DNA of 64,000 bases from Flavobacterium oncorhynchi (GTDB lineage Bacteria; Bacteroidota; Bacteroidia; Flavobacteriales; Flavobacteriaceae), in contig NZ_MUHA01000006.1 in the NCBI RefSeq assembly GCF_002217355.1, positions 152,819 to 216,818 on the forward strand, given 5' to 3'. Position numbers and translations under genes: made by a program. Positions within the stretch are counted from its first letter, which is position 1. Each line of letters opens with the position of its first letter. Below the pieces are notes generated by a model. That model had not been told where the DNA came from and searched no databases. It saw only the letters and a program-made list of their open reading frames with translations. This document shows positions 25,881-35,724 of this stretch, in pieces.

Positions 25881-25911
25881 CTCTTCGCACATAAAAATTA
25901 AGTTTATAGGT

Positions 25912-26328
25912 TTATCTCAAACGATCTACAGATTTTACAAGATCTTCGTCCTTTTTGATGGCTTTATTAGCTAAAACTAATAACACGATAGCAACAATAG
26001 GAAGAAACATCCCAATACCTTTCTCAGAAACAGCATTTACTGTCTCTCCAGATAAATTTAGAGAACGATATACAAATAATCCTAATAAAATTAAATTTAA
26101 TATTATGTTCAATCTGCCCATTACAAATTGATTTTGTCTTTTCTTGTATGAAATGATACTAACGATGCTAAGCATTGTACTTAATCCTAGTAAAACAGTG
26201 TAAAGCTGATCTTGCATAAAGTAAAAAGCTTTACCAGTATTTAAGGTCCAAAGCGGCGTAAAAAACATTAAAACCCCTGTTACTAAAAAGGTAAGAATTA
26301 AATATACGGTTTGAATTCGTTGTATCAT
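25912..26328 (-). CDS. DUF4293 membrane protein
   Basis: A 138-residue inner-membrane protein with four helices (about 7-27, 38-58, 72-90, 105-125), beginning MIQRIQTVYL as is typical for DUF4293. The family is confined to Bacteroidota and is found beside rho, as here (divergent, 183 bases apart). Function unknown. A TATTTTTG box at 26346-26353 may drive it. Confidence 0.85.
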   Translation of the reverse strand: MIQRIQTVYLILTFLVTGVLMFFTPLWTLNTGKAFYFMQDQLYTVLLGLSTMLSIVSIISYKKRQNQFVMGRLNIILNLILLGLFVYRSLNLSGETVNAVSEKGIGMFLPIVAIVLLVLANKAIKKDEDLVKSVDRLR

Positions 26329-26345
26329 GATCTAAAATTGTTTTA

Positions 26346-26353
26346 CAAAAATA
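26346..26353 (-). promoter_or_regulatory. -7 promoter box upstream of the DUF4293 gene
   Basis: The minus strand reads TATTTTTG (TAnnTTTG), 18 bases before the start codon, in the gap between the divergent DUF4293 and rho genes. AT-rich context weakens the call. Confidence 0.35.
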
Positions 26354-26511
26354 TATTTTCTTTTTTTAAAATACTATTGTATGATTAAATTTTATTCGTA
26401 TTATTGCATCATAATACCGTAAGCACTTCATACTGCGGTCAATTGAATTAAATATATCTACCTATTCTTTTACAGTTTTTCCTTTAAAATAATTAAATTC
26501 ATAGAACATTC

Positions 26512-28338
26512 ATGTTTGATATTTCTGCATTAAAAGAAATGAAGCTTTCTGAGCTTCAAGAAATAGCTAAGTTAGCTAAAACAATAAAGTTTAATGGCGT
26601 TAAAAAAGATACTCTGATTACTCAGATATTAGCGCACCAAGAGGCGGCTTCAGCGGCGCCGGAACCAACTATTGTTGAAAAGGAAATAACTGATGATAAA
26701 CCAAAAAGAGCTAGAATTGCTCCGGCAAAGAAAATTGTCAGTAAAAATGCTCCAGTTTTAGAATTTGATAAGATTGAAGAAACTCCAAAGGAAATTGAAA
26801 CTCCTGCGGCGTTAGAAAAAAAGGAAACTGTACAAGTTCAAGAAAAAGCAGAAAATAAAACGGCAGAGAATAAAGCAGCAGAAAAGAAAGCACCGAAAAT
26901 AGTTAAGTTTAATAAATCAGCTTACGAAAAAAAGGTAGCACTGCAAAAAGAAAAAGAAGCAGCAAAAGAAATAGTTTCAAACGAAGAAACATCTGAAACA
27001 CCTGAAACACCAGCAATTGTTGCAAATACAGAGAAATCTGAAACTCCTGCCCCAGCAAAAAAGATTGTTCCTAATCAGAATAAAAATCAAAATCCCAACC
27101 CAAATCAAAATCCAGCTCAAAACCCAAACCAAAGCGGGAATGGAAACGGGAATAACGGAAACCAAAATCCAAACCAAAATCATAAAAATAAAAAGAATAA
27201 TTTCAGAGATTCAGATTTTGAATTTGATGGAATTATAGAAAGTGAAGGTGTTCTTGAAATGATGCCTGACGGTTATGGATTTTTGCGTTCATCAGATTAT
27301 AATTATTTAGCGTCTCCTGATGATATTTATTTATCGACTTCACAAATTAGATTGTTTGGTTTAAAAACTGGAGATACTGTAAAAGGTGTGGTTCGCCCTC
27401 CAAAAGAAGGAGAAAAGTTTTTTCCTTTAGTTCGTGTTCTTAAAATCAATGGTCACGATCCGCAAGTTGTTCGCGATAGAGTTTCTTTTGAACATTTGAC
27501 GCCGGTTTTCCCTTCAGAAAAATTCAAATTAGCCGAAAAAGGAAGTTCAGTTTCTACTCGTATTATTGATTTGTTTTCTCCAATAGGAAAAGGTCAACGT
27601 GGTATGATAGTCGCACAACCGAAAACGGGTAAAACAATGTTATTAAAAGACATTGCAAATGCAATTGCAGCTAACCATCCTGAGGTTTATTTAATTGTTC
27701 TTTTAATTGATGAGCGTCCTGAAGAGGTTACAGATATGCAGCGCAGTGTTCGTGGTGAAGTTATTGCTTCGACTTTTGACAGAGAGCCGCAAGAACACGT
27801 AAAAATTGCTAATATCGTACTAGAAAAAGCAAAACGTTTAGTAGAATGTGGTCACGATGTAGTGATTTTACTAGATTCGATTACACGTTTAGCAAGAGCT
27901 TATAATACAGTTCAGCCGGCATCTGGAAAAGTGTTAAGTGGAGGTGTGGATGCAAATGCATTACAAAAACCAAAACGTTTCTTTGGAGCGGCTAGAAATG
28001 TAGAAAATGGCGGTTCGTTAAGTATCATCGCAACTGCATTGACAGAAACAGGTTCTAAAATGGATGAGGTTATCTTTGAAGAGTTCAAAGGAACTGGTAA
28101 CATGGAGCTTCAATTGGATCGTAAAATTGCTAACAAACGTATTTTCCCTGCAATTGATCTTACTTCGTCAAGCACACGTCGTGATGATTTATTATTGGAT
28201 GAGAAAACGTTGCAAAGAATGTGGATTATGCGTAAATATCTTTCAGATATGAACCCAGTAGAATCTATGGATTTTGTAAACGATCGTTTCAAAAAAACTA
28301 GAAATAACGAAGAGTTTTTGATTTCTATGAATGACTAG
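26512..28338 (+). CDS. rho: Transcription termination factor Rho with a long disordered insertion
   Basis: A 608-residue hexameric RNA helicase that releases RNA polymerase. Residues about 5-45 form the Rho N-terminal helical domain ([18 protein letters not shown]). Residues about 50-230 are an inserted low-complexity region, first Lys/Glu/Ala-rich and then Asn/Gln/Pro-rich (about 186-225). The cold-shock-type RNA-binding domain follows ([15 protein letters not shown]), then the ATPase with Walker A AQPKTGKT, Walker [17 protein letters not shown] and the Q-loop region. The insertion makes it about 190 residues longer than E. coli Rho. Disordered Rho insertions are known in Bacteroidota. It ends in a bidirectional hairpin shared with the convergent peptidase gene. 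Confidence 0.96.
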   Translation: MFDISALKEMKLSELQEIAKLAKTIKFNGVKKDTLITQILAHQEAASAAPEPTIVEKEITDDKPKRARIAPAKKIVSKNAPVLEFDKIEETPKEIETPAALEKKETVQVQEKAENKTAENKAAEKKAPKIVKFNKSAYEKKVALQKEKEAAKEIVSNEETSETPETPAIVANTEKSETPAPAKKIVPNQNKNQNPNPNQNPAQNPNQSGNGNGNNGNQNPNQNHKNKKNNFRDSDFEFDGIIESEGVLEMMPDGYGFLRSSDYNYLASPDDIYLSTSQIRLFGLKTGDTVKGVVRPPKEGEKFFPLVRVLKINGHDPQVVRDRVSFEHLTPVFPSEKFKLAEKGSSVSTRIIDLFSPIGKGQRGMIVAQPKTGKTMLLKDIANAIAANHPEVYLIVLLIDERPEEVTDMQRSVRGEVIASTFDREPQEHVKIANIVLEKAKRLVECGHDVVILLDSITRLARAYNTVQPASGKVLSGGVDANALQKPKRFFGAARNVENGGSLSIIATALTETGSKMDEVIFEEFKGTGNMELQLDRKIANKRIFPAIDLTSSSTRRDDLLLDEKTLQRMWIMRKYLSDMNPVESMDFVNDRFKKTRNNEEFLISMND

Positions 28339-28410
28339 AGGAAAGGTGCTGAGGGACTAAGGTCCTGAGTAGCTAAGGTTTTTCTTTTAGTATTCTGTAT
28401 TTATTATACA

Positions 28411-28445
28411 AAAAAGGGATGAGTTAAAAACTCATCCCTTTTTTT
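28411..28445. terminator. Bidirectional terminator between rho and the M28 peptidase gene
   Basis: A 14-base-pair perfect stem (AAAAAGGGATGAGT with its complement) with a five-base loop, A-run on the left and T-run on the right, between two convergent genes. Repeats of the AAGGT / CCTCAGAACC family flank it at 28339-28380 and 28446-28470. Confidence 0.85.
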
Positions 28446-28468
28446 GTGAACCTCAGAACCTCAGAACC

Positions 28469-29485
28469 TTATTTCTTATCAACTACAGGTCTATTTTCTC
28501 TATTGGCTAAATCCCAGGCAACAACAAAAGCTAGTTTTGTTCTTTTGGTTAAAGCATCGTATTCAATTTTTTCAGGATTGTCATCTTTTCCGTGATAATC
28601 TTCGTGAACTCCGTTGAAGAAGAAAACAGAAGGAATACCATGTTTAGCAAAGTTATAATGGTCAGAACGCTCGTAAAAATGATTTGGATCTTTTGGATCA
28701 TTGAATTTAAAATCTAAATCTACTTTAGTGTATTTTTCATTTTGAGATACCACAGCATTGTGTAAATCGGATGATAGTCGATCAGCACCAATTACATAAA
28801 CATAATTGTTTGTTTTAGTGTGTTCTACGTCACGACGGCCAATCATATCAATATTGATATCGGCAACAGTATTGGCAAGTGGAAATAAAGGATTTTCAGA
28901 GTAATAACGTGAACCGTGTAAACCATGTTCTTCGCCAGTTACGTGAAGGAATAAAATTGAACGTTTTGGTCCATGTCCTTGTTTTTTTGCTTTTGCAAAT
29001 GCTTTAGCCATTTCAATAACCGCAACGGTTCCAGAACCGTCATCATCGGCACCGTTGTATATGTCTTCGCCTTTAACGCCTACGTGGTCATAATGTGCTG
29101 AAATTACTAAAACTTCATTTGGTTTTTCAGATCCTTCAATATATGCCCAAATGTTTTCAGAGTCTGGTAAGTTTTCGTTACGTCTTGCATTTAGGAAAGA
29201 TGCAGGGATATGTTGATAATAATCTTTTGCTCCTTTTGGGAATGAAACACCACTTTTTTTGTATTGCTCAATCATATACAATCCAGCCTTTTTTTGTCCG
29301 GGAGAACCCGTTTCGCGGCCTTGCATTTCATCTGATGCAACAACATACAGCATTTTTTTTAGGTCTTTTTCAGAAATCGAGTTTAAGTATTTCGTTGGAT
29401 CTGAGTTGTCTTTTGATGCAGCGGACTGGGTGTTTTTACACGAAAACGCTGAGGCAATTAATAATAAAACTACAATTTTTTTCAT
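28469..29485 (-). CDS. M28-family zinc aminopeptidase, lipoprotein
   Basis: A 338-residue exported peptidase. The N-terminal lipobox AFSC places the lipid at Cys16. The two-zinc active site is visible in order: SAHYDHVG, NGADDDGSGT, GEEHGLHGS, a later Asp in INIDMIGR, and the His in RSDHYNFAKHGIP. These are the five metal ligands and the catalytic Glu of M28 co-catalytic aminopeptidases. It is likely anchored in the cell envelope and trims peptides. It starts only six bases after the DUF3667 stop codon, so the two genes are co-transcribed. Confidence 0.92.
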   Translation of the reverse strand: MKKIVVLLLIASAFSCKNTQSAASKDNSDPTKYLNSISEKDLKKMLYVVASDEMQGRETGSPGQKKAGLYMIEQYKKSGVSFPKGAKDYYQHIPASFLNARRNENLPDSENIWAYIEGSEKPNEVLVISAHYDHVGVKGEDIYNGADDDGSGTVAVIEMAKAFAKAKKQGHGPKRSILFLHVTGEEHGLHGSRYYSENPLFPLANTVADINIDMIGRRDVEHTKTNNYVYVIGADRLSSDLHNAVVSQNEKYTKVDLDFKFNDPKDPNHFYERSDHYNFAKHGIPSVFFFNGVHEDYHGKDDNPEKIEYDALTKRTKLAFVVAWDLANRENRPVVDKK

Positions 29486-29491
29486 TTGGTA

Positions 29492-30556
29492 TTAGTGTAA
29501 ATTGATAAATGTGTAAAAAGCAAAAGCAATTAGTAAAAATAGAATAAAAAATGAGTTTATGAAAAATAATACTACACTTTTAGTAAAGGATACAATTCTT
29601 GATTCTCCGTAAAATCTATGATGCGCTGGGAAAAAATAATAAAATGCCCACACGACTCCTGCAAATGTGAAACAGTCAATTACGATAGAAAGTAGTGAAT
29701 TGTTTATTGCGTTTCCTATTTTTCCAACGGAGAAAAGTACTAGAAAAATCAGCAGTAAAAACGAAAAATAATGCAGCGTAAATATGCCATGGTCAAAATA
29801 ATACCAACGCTTTTTACTATGAAAAATCCATAAAAAGAAAGCAAAGAAAGGCATGATGATAAACAAAACTTTAGGTAAGTTGTGTATAAAAGACTCTATG
29901 AATTTATTGAAAAGTTCTTGATTGGTATTTTTATCTTTTATGATTTGTATTTTTCTATTTATCCAATAACTAAAATCAGAAAGTTTCTCAGCTTTTGAAC
30001 CATATTTTTGAATGGAGTCAATTTGTTTAACAGATTTATATCCTAAATTTATTAGACTATTGTCACTTGATTTTGGATTATCTAACATATTCTGAATCGC
30101 CTTTTTGTCTTCTGGTGATACCGAATCAGAGCTTAATAAGGCTTTTACGTTTTCATTTTCTTTTAATGAATTTGTCTGCTTTGAAATTTCTTTTTGAACC
30201 TTTTCTGTTTTTACAGATTCGTTTGTGTCTTCTTCTACATGAATAGGAAACATAGCTATTAATAAAAAGGTTATAAAACTTATAAAAATATATAGCCTAA
30301 CCGGAGCCAAATAAGATAATCGTCTTCCTGAAAGATATTCTTTAGTTAAAGTTGAAGGTTTTAAAAGAAGGTTTTTTATGGTTTTCCAAAATGCATTTTC
30401 ATAGTGTGTTAGATCTTCAATGAAATGAATAAATAAATGATGAAAAGTTTTACGGGAATCACTGTTTTCTTGTCCGCAGTTTGGACAGAACTTTTGTTCA
30501 ACAACATGTCTGCAGTTCAAGCAGGTTTTGTCTTCTCTAATTTTGTTGTGTGACAT
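29492..30556 (-). CDS. DUF3667 membrane protein with an N-terminal zinc ribbon
   Basis: A 354-residue protein. C12-x2-C15 and C24-x2-C27 near the start form a zinc-ribbon-like element (CLNCRHVV...FCPNCGQ), followed by the family motif HFIEDLTHYENAFWKTIK-like segment and LSGRRLSYLAPVRLYIFISF. Hydrophobic helices lie at about 88-106, 232-250, 262-282, 290-310 and 325-350, with a hydrophilic central domain. DUF3667 proteins are common in Bacteroidota and uncharacterised. It sits between a dienelactone hydrolase gene (49 bases upstream) and an M28 peptidase gene. Confidence 0.88.
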   Translation of the reverse strand: MSHNKIREDKTCLNCRHVVEQKFCPNCGQENSDSRKTFHHLFIHFIEDLTHYENAFWKTIKNLLLKPSTLTKEYLSGRRLSYLAPVRLYIFISFITFLLIAMFPIHVEEDTNESVKTEKVQKEISKQTNSLKENENVKALLSSDSVSPEDKKAIQNMLDNPKSSDNSLINLGYKSVKQIDSIQKYGSKAEKLSDFSYWINRKIQIIKDKNTNQELFNKFIESFIHNLPKVLFIIMPFFAFFLWIFHSKKRWYYFDHGIFTLHYFSFLLLIFLVLFSVGKIGNAINNSLLSIVIDCFTFAGVVWAFYYFFPAHHRFYGESRIVSFTKSVVLFFINSFFILFLLIAFAFYTFINLH

Positions 30557-30605
30557 TGGTGTATTAATTGTTTTGATTTTGGTTTTTTGATTGGTATTTT
30601 AAGAT

Positions 30606-31379
30606 TTACTTTTTAAGCACTTCATTTAGAAAAAGCTGTAAATGCTCAAAAGCTCTTTTTGCTGCAATGGGATTATAGGCAGCACCTTTTGAATTGTCAT
30701 TTCCAGCCTCAGGATTTGTAAACGAGTGTACTGCATTTGCGTAATAAATCATCTGCCAATCGGCCTTAGAATCGCGCATTTCCTGCTGAAATGATGCCAC
30801 TTCATCTTTTGATACAAACGGATCATCAGCACCATGACAAATAAGAACTTTTGTAGTAATAGGTTCGGTTTTTCTAGAAGTATCTTTTCCTAAACCTCCA
30901 TGAAACGAAGCAACACCTTTAAGTTTTAAACCTCCGCGAGCGGCTTCTAAAACTCCTGTTCCTCCAAAACAATACCCAATAGCGGCAATATTGTCTTGGT
31001 TTGCGCCTAATTTTATTAATTCATAAAGTGCAATATCAATTCTTTTTTGATAGGCGTTATAATTTGTTTTATAATAACCGGCTTGTTTTCCAGCTTCAGA
31101 AGTGTTTTTAGGAACATTTCCTTCGCCATAAATATCAGCTATAAAAACATTATAACCCAGTTTTGCTAAATTTTCGGCAATTCCTTTAGAAGCATTATCA
31201 ATTCCAAGCCATGCTGGAAGCATTAAGATACTTGGATTTTCGGAGCTTTTTTCAGCAGCTTTTATATATAAGCCATTCAAAACCTGCTTGCCGTCAGAAT
31301 ATTTTATTGGTTTCAATTGTGCATTCATTAGGGTAGTATTTAGTAAAATTCCTAAAACAAATAGCTGTATGATTTTCAT
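30606..31379 (-). CDS. Exported dienelactone hydrolase family protein
   Basis: A 257-residue alpha/beta hydrolase with a signal peptide (to about residue 20, LNTTLMNAQ). The nucleophile motif is GYCFGGTG with a catalytic Cys as in dienelactone hydrolases, the acid is the Asp in CHGADDPFV and the His is in NAVHSFTNPEAG, followed by AYNPIAAKRAFEHLQLF. Members open lactones or act as general carboxyl esterases; being exported, this one probably acts outside the cytoplasm. Substrate unknown. It is first in the transcript DLH - DUF3667 - M28. Confidence 0.88.
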   Translation of the reverse strand: MKIIQLFVLGILLNTTLMNAQLKPIKYSDGKQVLNGLYIKAAEKSSENPSILMLPAWLGIDNASKGIAENLAKLGYNVFIADIYGEGNVPKNTSEAGKQAGYYKTNYNAYQKRIDIALYELIKLGANQDNIAAIGYCFGGTGVLEAARGGLKLKGVASFHGGLGKDTSRKTEPITTKVLICHGADDPFVSKDEVASFQQEMRDSKADWQMIYYANAVHSFTNPEAGNDNSKGAAYNPIAAKRAFEHLQLFLNEVLKK

Positions 31380-31417
31380 AAAATGATATTTTTAAGACAA
31401 ATATGAGGAATATTACA

Positions 31418-31455
31418 ATAAAAAAAAACCTCAAAAGACATTTCTTCTGAGGTTT
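31418..31455 (-). terminator. Terminator after the penicillin-acylase-family gene
   Basis: Stem of about 12 pairs (AAACCTCA-AAAGA with TCTTCTGAGGTTT, one mismatch) and a long minus-strand U-run, 26 bases after the stop at 31481. Confidence 0.75.
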
Positions 31456-31480
31456 GTTTATTTAAAGCAGGCTTTAGAGA

Positions 31481-33682
31481 TTATTCTCCTGGATGATAAG
31501 TGCGCTCAGCATTTTTTTCGACATCGTCCTTATAAAATAAAACATCTTTAAATTGCCCATTTTGATACATTTGGGCTTGATCAAAAAAGTGTTTTGAGTT
31601 TATGTCTCCGCTATTTCCTCCTGCTAATACTGATTTCGCTTTTATCTTTGATCCAAATTCGACAACACAGACAAAACTATTACCATTGTAACCGTAACGT
31701 TTTTTGGAACCATTTTGGTAACTGCTTTTAAAAGAAGGAAGACTTCCCCAAGAACCAGGGCCATAAGCAATTGGTAAACTTGGTTTCGAATCGTCATACT
31801 TTAAATTAATATCACCATTAGAACGTTGAAAACGATTGATTTCTCCCCACGGAATCTGCCATGTTCCCCATTTAGCTTTTAAATCTTTTACTACTGCCTG
31901 CAGTTGTGGAACCAATTGTTCTGCAGTTGCATTTTTAGCAAATTTTTTAGTGTTTTCTACTTGATCAGTTTCTCCTTCGTTAACATAAGCTTTTTGAATG
32001 ATAGGATCTAGTTTGTATGCCCATTCGACCGCTAGAGTTGTTGCTATAGAATTTTCTTTGGCATAATAATCCCAGTTTTTTAAAATAGAGATTGGTTCAG
32101 CAAGTTCAATATAGGCGGCATCTGTAGGTTTTATGTTTTTTTCGAAAACTTCTGTCAAAGCGGGAATCAAGATTTCAAAAATAGATAGTTTAGAATCGTA
32201 ACCGTCAGTAATAACTTCATCTAAAGTATATTTTTTGTCTTTACTAAAAATACGAACAGCGTTTATACCTCTAAAATTTTCTCCATCAGGAGACATATAT
32301 GCAGGATAGTCTTCTTTCTTTGGACTATTAGTTCCCGCTGCGGTGTATGGTGTTGAATTACAGTTTTGCAGCCATCCGTTTGTTGGATTATACAAATGAA
32401 CCGTTTCATTTACGTCGTGGAGTCCTTTCCATTGCGTTGCAGAAATCGATCCGTCAACGACTTTTGACCAATTGAGATTTTTATCTCTTACCGGAATAAA
32501 GTTTCCGTGCCAATAAGCAATATTCCCATTACTATCCGCATAAACAGTATTGTTGGAAGTATTGGCTTTCAGATCCATTGCCTTTTTATAGTCGTCAAAA
32601 TCTTTTGATTTCGTTCTAACCCAGCTTTGAATTAAACTATTCATTGAGCGATTATTAGATTTTAAGCTTATCCATTTCCCGTCTCGTTTAGCCATTATTG
32701 GACCATTATTGGTAAAGTAAGTTTTAAGTGTTTTAGGGACTAGTTTTCCATTCTCTAAATACTTAATGGTGATTTCTTTCTCAATTACAGGAATTAATTT
32801 TTTGTCGTATTCGTAGAACAGTTTATTTTTTTTCAAAACAATTTTTTCAGCGTACATATCGGCAACATCAACATTTGAAGAAGTGTGCATCCAGCCGCAG
32901 TTTTCATTAAATCCTTGATAGATAAAAAATTGTCCCCAGGTCACGGCGCCATAAGCATTTAAACCTTCTTCACTTGAAACTTGAACCTCTGGTCTGAAAT
33001 AAAAAGTAGTATGCGGATTAATATAAAGAATAGCATTTCCAGAAGTCGTTTTTGAAGGAGCAAAGGCGAATCCATTTGAACCCGTCTGTACATTTTTTTC
33101 TCTTTCTACGTAGGCTGTTTTTTCATTGCTGCCCGAGTAAAAAGCTTTTAATTCTCCTACTGAAAGATCGGCTGTACTAATTGCGCCAATACTTCCGTCT
33201 GTCCAAAGTAAAGGAAACCAAGGCTCGAAATGAGTTAGTAAAAAAGGTTTTACTTCAGGATGTTTGTACAAGTAAAAATTGATTCCATCAGCATAACTAT
33301 CCAATAGCTTTTTTAGCCAGGGCGCTGCATTTTTATAATCGGTTTTAGCTTCGTTGATATCTATTAAAAGTTTTATTTCTAAATCATTATATAGAACAGA
33401 TTGTCCTTTTATTTCAGAAAGACGACCTAGTTTTTCTATATAATTCATCTCAACACGTTTAAAATCATCTTCGCATTGTGCATACATTAAACCAAAAACA
33501 GCCGCAGCATCCGTTTTTCCATAAATATGAGGAATTCCCCAGTTATCACGAATTATGGTTACTTTTTGTGCTGTTTCTTCCAATTTCGCAATTTCTTTTT
33601 TACTTAGATTTTGAGAAAAAGCAAACATAGAAATGCAGCAAAAAAGAAGTGTTGTATGTAATAATTTAGCAGAATAAATCAT
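31481..33682 (-). CDS. Penicillin acylase family Ntn-hydrolase (possible acyl-homoserine-lactone or amide acylase)
   Basis: With the ATG at 33682 the protein has 733 residues and opens directly with a signal peptide (LLHTTLLFCCISMFAFSQ). A GTG at 33721 would overlap the Lrp gene, so I reject it. The periplasmic precursor carries IIRDNWGIPHIYGKTDAAAVFGLMYAQCEDD, typical of the alpha chain. The maturation site is TGSNGFAF, where the Ser (about residue 202) becomes the N-terminal nucleophile of the beta chain after self-cleavage. Family enzymes cleave amide bonds of penicillins, acyl-homoserine lactones or aculeacin. It lies 10 bases after an Lrp regulator in the same direction, so its expression may be tied to that regulator. 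Confidence 0.88.
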   Translation of the reverse strand: MIYSAKLLHTTLLFCCISMFAFSQNLSKKEIAKLEETAQKVTIIRDNWGIPHIYGKTDAAAVFGLMYAQCEDDFKRVEMNYIEKLGRLSEIKGQSVLYNDLEIKLLIDINEAKTDYKNAAPWLKKLLDSYADGINFYLYKHPEVKPFLLTHFEPWFPLLWTDGSIGAISTADLSVGELKAFYSGSNEKTAYVEREKNVQTGSNGFAFAPSKTTSGNAILYINPHTTFYFRPEVQVSSEEGLNAYGAVTWGQFFIYQGFNENCGWMHTSSNVDVADMYAEKIVLKKNKLFYEYDKKLIPVIEKEITIKYLENGKLVPKTLKTYFTNNGPIMAKRDGKWISLKSNNRSMNSLIQSWVRTKSKDFDDYKKAMDLKANTSNNTVYADSNGNIAYWHGNFIPVRDKNLNWSKVVDGSISATQWKGLHDVNETVHLYNPTNGWLQNCNSTPYTAAGTNSPKKEDYPAYMSPDGENFRGINAVRIFSKDKKYTLDEVITDGYDSKLSIFEILIPALTEVFEKNIKPTDAAYIELAEPISILKNWDYYAKENSIATTLAVEWAYKLDPIIQKAYVNEGETDQVENTKKFAKNATAEQLVPQLQAVVKDLKAKWGTWQIPWGEINRFQRSNGDINLKYDDSKPSLPIAYGPGSWGSLPSFKSSYQNGSKKRYGYNGNSFVCVVEFGSKIKAKSVLAGGNSGDINSKHFFDQAQMYQNGQFKDVLFYKDDVEKNAERTYHPGE

Positions 33683-33692
33683 ATTTATTTTT

Positions 33693-34145
33693 TTACAAGG
33701 ATACATTTCGTTTAAAGGCACATCCTAATTCAACCATCGAATCTGTTTTTGCAATTCCGGGTATATTATCGATTTTTTCGTATAATATTTTTCGCATGTG
33801 CTCGTGGTTTTTTGCCGTAATCTTAAGGTAAAGTGTAAAAGATCCAGTTACAAAATAACATTCTGTAATTTCTGGAATTGCTTTTAAAGCTTCAATAATT
33901 CTTTCGGAGTCAGAATCTTTATTGAGCGTAATTCCGGTAAAAGAAGCCCAGTCATAGCCAATTTGCTTTTCATTTAAAATAGGTTTGATGCCTGCAATTA
34001 TGCCTTGTTCAAATAAACGATTAATACGTTGATGCACCATTGTATTCGAAATCTTCAAATTAGAAGCAATTGTCGAATAAGCTATTCTGCCATCTTTTTC
34101 TAATTCTTTGATAATTTTTACGTCAAACTCATCTAAAATATCCAT
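33693..34145 (-). CDS. Lrp/AsnC-family transcriptional regulator
   Basis: A 150-residue regulator. The N-terminal helix-turn-helix (DEFDVKIIKELEKDGRIAYSTIASNLKISNTMVHQRINRL) is followed by the RAM ligand-binding domain with a V-T-G-S-F-T-L-Y-L motif. Such proteins bind amino acids and DNA as octamers. It is divergent from the ornithine aminotransferase gene across 194 bases, a common sign of local control, and is followed 10 bases later by the penicillin-acylase-family gene. A role in arginine/ornithine breakdown is inferred from the neighbour. Confidence 0.93.
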   Translation of the reverse strand: MDILDEFDVKIIKELEKDGRIAYSTIASNLKISNTMVHQRINRLFEQGIIAGIKPILNEKQIGYDWASFTGITLNKDSDSERIIEALKAIPEITECYFVTGSFTLYLKITAKNHEHMRKILYEKIDNIPGIAKTDSMVELGCAFKRNVSL

Positions 34146-34284
34146 GCGAAAATTTTTATTTTCTGTAAAGATAAAAATAAGTCTGATTTGTCTGGGTGAT
34201 TACAAAAACAAAATGACTTAATATGTGTTTCAAAATTGATGTTTTGGTTTTTTAAAAGCTATTTATGAGTTAAATTGTCTTGTT

Positions 34285-34317
34285 TTTGGTTTAAAATAAA
34301 TAATTTTTATACTTTTG
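34285..34317 (+). promoter_or_regulatory. Promoter of the ornithine aminotransferase gene
   Basis: TTTG (34285-34288) and TACTTTTG (34310-34317) are spaced 21 bases, fitting the Bacteroidota -33/-7 consensus. Predicted start is near 34324, about 16 bases before the ATG, so the leader is short. Confidence 0.7.
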
Positions 34318-34339
34318 CAGAAGTAAAAAAGAAATTATC

Positions 34340-35590
34340 ATGGCAAATACTCAAGAAATACTTTCGGCAAAATCTGAGATTTTAATCGAGAAAGAGAATA
34401 AATACGGAGCTCACAATTACCATCCGCTTCCTGTGGTTTTAGAAAAAGGAGAAGGCGTTTATGTATGGGATGTTGATGGGAAAAAGTATTATGATTTTTT
34501 ATCAGCATATTCAGCAGTAAATCAAGGGCATTGTCATCCTAAAATTGTGAAAGCAATGGTTGATCAAGCTCAAAAATTGACGCTTACTTCACGTGCTTTT
34601 TACAATGATAAATTAGGAAACTACGAAGAATTTGTAACGAAGTATTTTGGTTTTGATAAAGTTTTACCAATGAATACTGGCGCTGAAGCTGTTGAAACAG
34701 CTCTTAAAGTGTGTCGTAAATGGGCTTATGAAGTAAAAGGTATTCCAGAAAATCAAGCGCAGATCATTGTTTGTGAGAATAATTTTCACGGAAGAACAAC
34801 TACAATTATTTCGTTTTCTAATGATGAATCGGCTCGTAAAAACTTTGGACCGTTTACTGATGGATTTATAAAAATTGAATATGATAATCTTGAAGCACTT
34901 GAAAAAGCTTTAGAATCATCAAAAACTATTGCAGGATTTCTAGTAGAGCCAATTCAAGGTGAAGCCGGTGTTTATGTACCGTCTGAAGGATATTTAGCAA
35001 AAGCAAAAGCATTATGTGAGAAACATAATGTTTTATTTATAGCCGATGAGGTTCAAACTGGAATTGCGCGTACTGGAAAATTACTAGCGGTTCATCATGA
35101 AAATGTACAGCCGGATATTTTAATTTTAGGTAAAGCCATTTCGGGCGGAGTTTATCCAGTTTCGGCTGTTTTATGTAATGACGAAATTATGAACGTTATT
35201 AAACCAGGTCAGCACGGATCTACTTTTGGAGGAAATCCTGTCGCGGCTGCTGTTGCAATTGCAGCTTTGGAAGTTGTAAAAGAAGAAAATCTTGCTGAAA
35301 ATGCAGAGCGTTTAGGTGTTGTTTTAAGAAAGGGATTGAACGAAATCGCTGAAAGAAATAATTTAATTACACTGGTTCGCGGTAAAGGACTTTTGAATGC
35401 TATTGTTATTAACTGTGATGAAGATTCTGATTTAGCTTGGCAGATTTGCTTAAAATTTAGAGATAACGGACTGCTTGCAAAACCAACTCATGGCAATAAA
35501 ATTAGATTAGCACCGCCTTTGGTAATGACAGAAACTCAAATTCAGGAATGTCTGGTTATAATCGAAAAATCATTGAATGAATTTAAGTAA
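34340..35590 (+). CDS. rocD: Ornithine aminotransferase
   Basis: A 416-residue class III PLP aminotransferase that transfers the delta-amino group of ornithine to 2-oxoglutarate, giving glutamate semialdehyde for proline or glutamate synthesis. Recognisable elements are [27 protein letters not shown] at the start, [12 protein letters not shown] (phosphate binding), [22 protein letters not shown] and the PLP lysine in [16 protein letters not shown]. These match ornithine aminotransferases better than acetylornithine or GABA enzymes. The divergent Lrp gene probably controls it. A bidirectional terminator follows. Confidence 0.93.
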   Translation: MANTQEILSAKSEILIEKENKYGAHNYHPLPVVLEKGEGVYVWDVDGKKYYDFLSAYSAVNQGHCHPKIVKAMVDQAQKLTLTSRAFYNDKLGNYEEFVTKYFGFDKVLPMNTGAEAVETALKVCRKWAYEVKGIPENQAQIIVCENNFHGRTTTIISFSNDESARKNFGPFTDGFIKIEYDNLEALEKALESSKTIAGFLVEPIQGEAGVYVPSEGYLAKAKALCEKHNVLFIADEVQTGIARTGKLLAVHHENVQPDILILGKAISGGVYPVSAVLCNDEIMNVIKPGQHGSTFGGNPVAAAVAIAALEVVKEENLAENAERLGVVLRKGLNEIAERNNLITLVRGKGLLNAIVINCDEDSDLAWQICLKFRDNGLLAKPTHGNKIRLAPPLVMTETQIQECLVIIEKSLNEFK

Positions 35591-35612
35591 TTAATTCAGC
35601 TTACTTTATTAT

Positions 35613-35647
35613 AAAAAAAGGCGATTGTATTGAAACAGTCGCCTTTT
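35613..35647. terminator. Bidirectional terminator between rocD and the cysteine desulfurase gene
   Basis: Stem AAAAGGCGATTGT / ACAGTCGCCTTTT (35616-35628 with 35635-35647), one wobble, with a short T-run on the plus strand and seven U on the minus strand (A-run 35613-35619). It closes both convergent units, so it is the end of sulfur operon A. A second, weak AT-rich dyad lies at 35652-35684. Confidence 0.75.
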
Positions 35648-35724
35648 GTTTATAATTACTTAAAATATCAAAAAAAGTAATTATCTCTTTGAATAGATGC
35701 GTGAGACATTTACTCTTAATTATA

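Noticed and set aside
27017..27238. Overlapping reading frames inside the rho insertion
   Set aside because: They come from the low-complexity AAT/CAA-rich codons of rho in other frames and have no start context or family.
31481..33721. GTG start for the penicillin-acylase-family gene
   Set aside because: It overlaps the Lrp gene and places 13 residues before a normal signal peptide.
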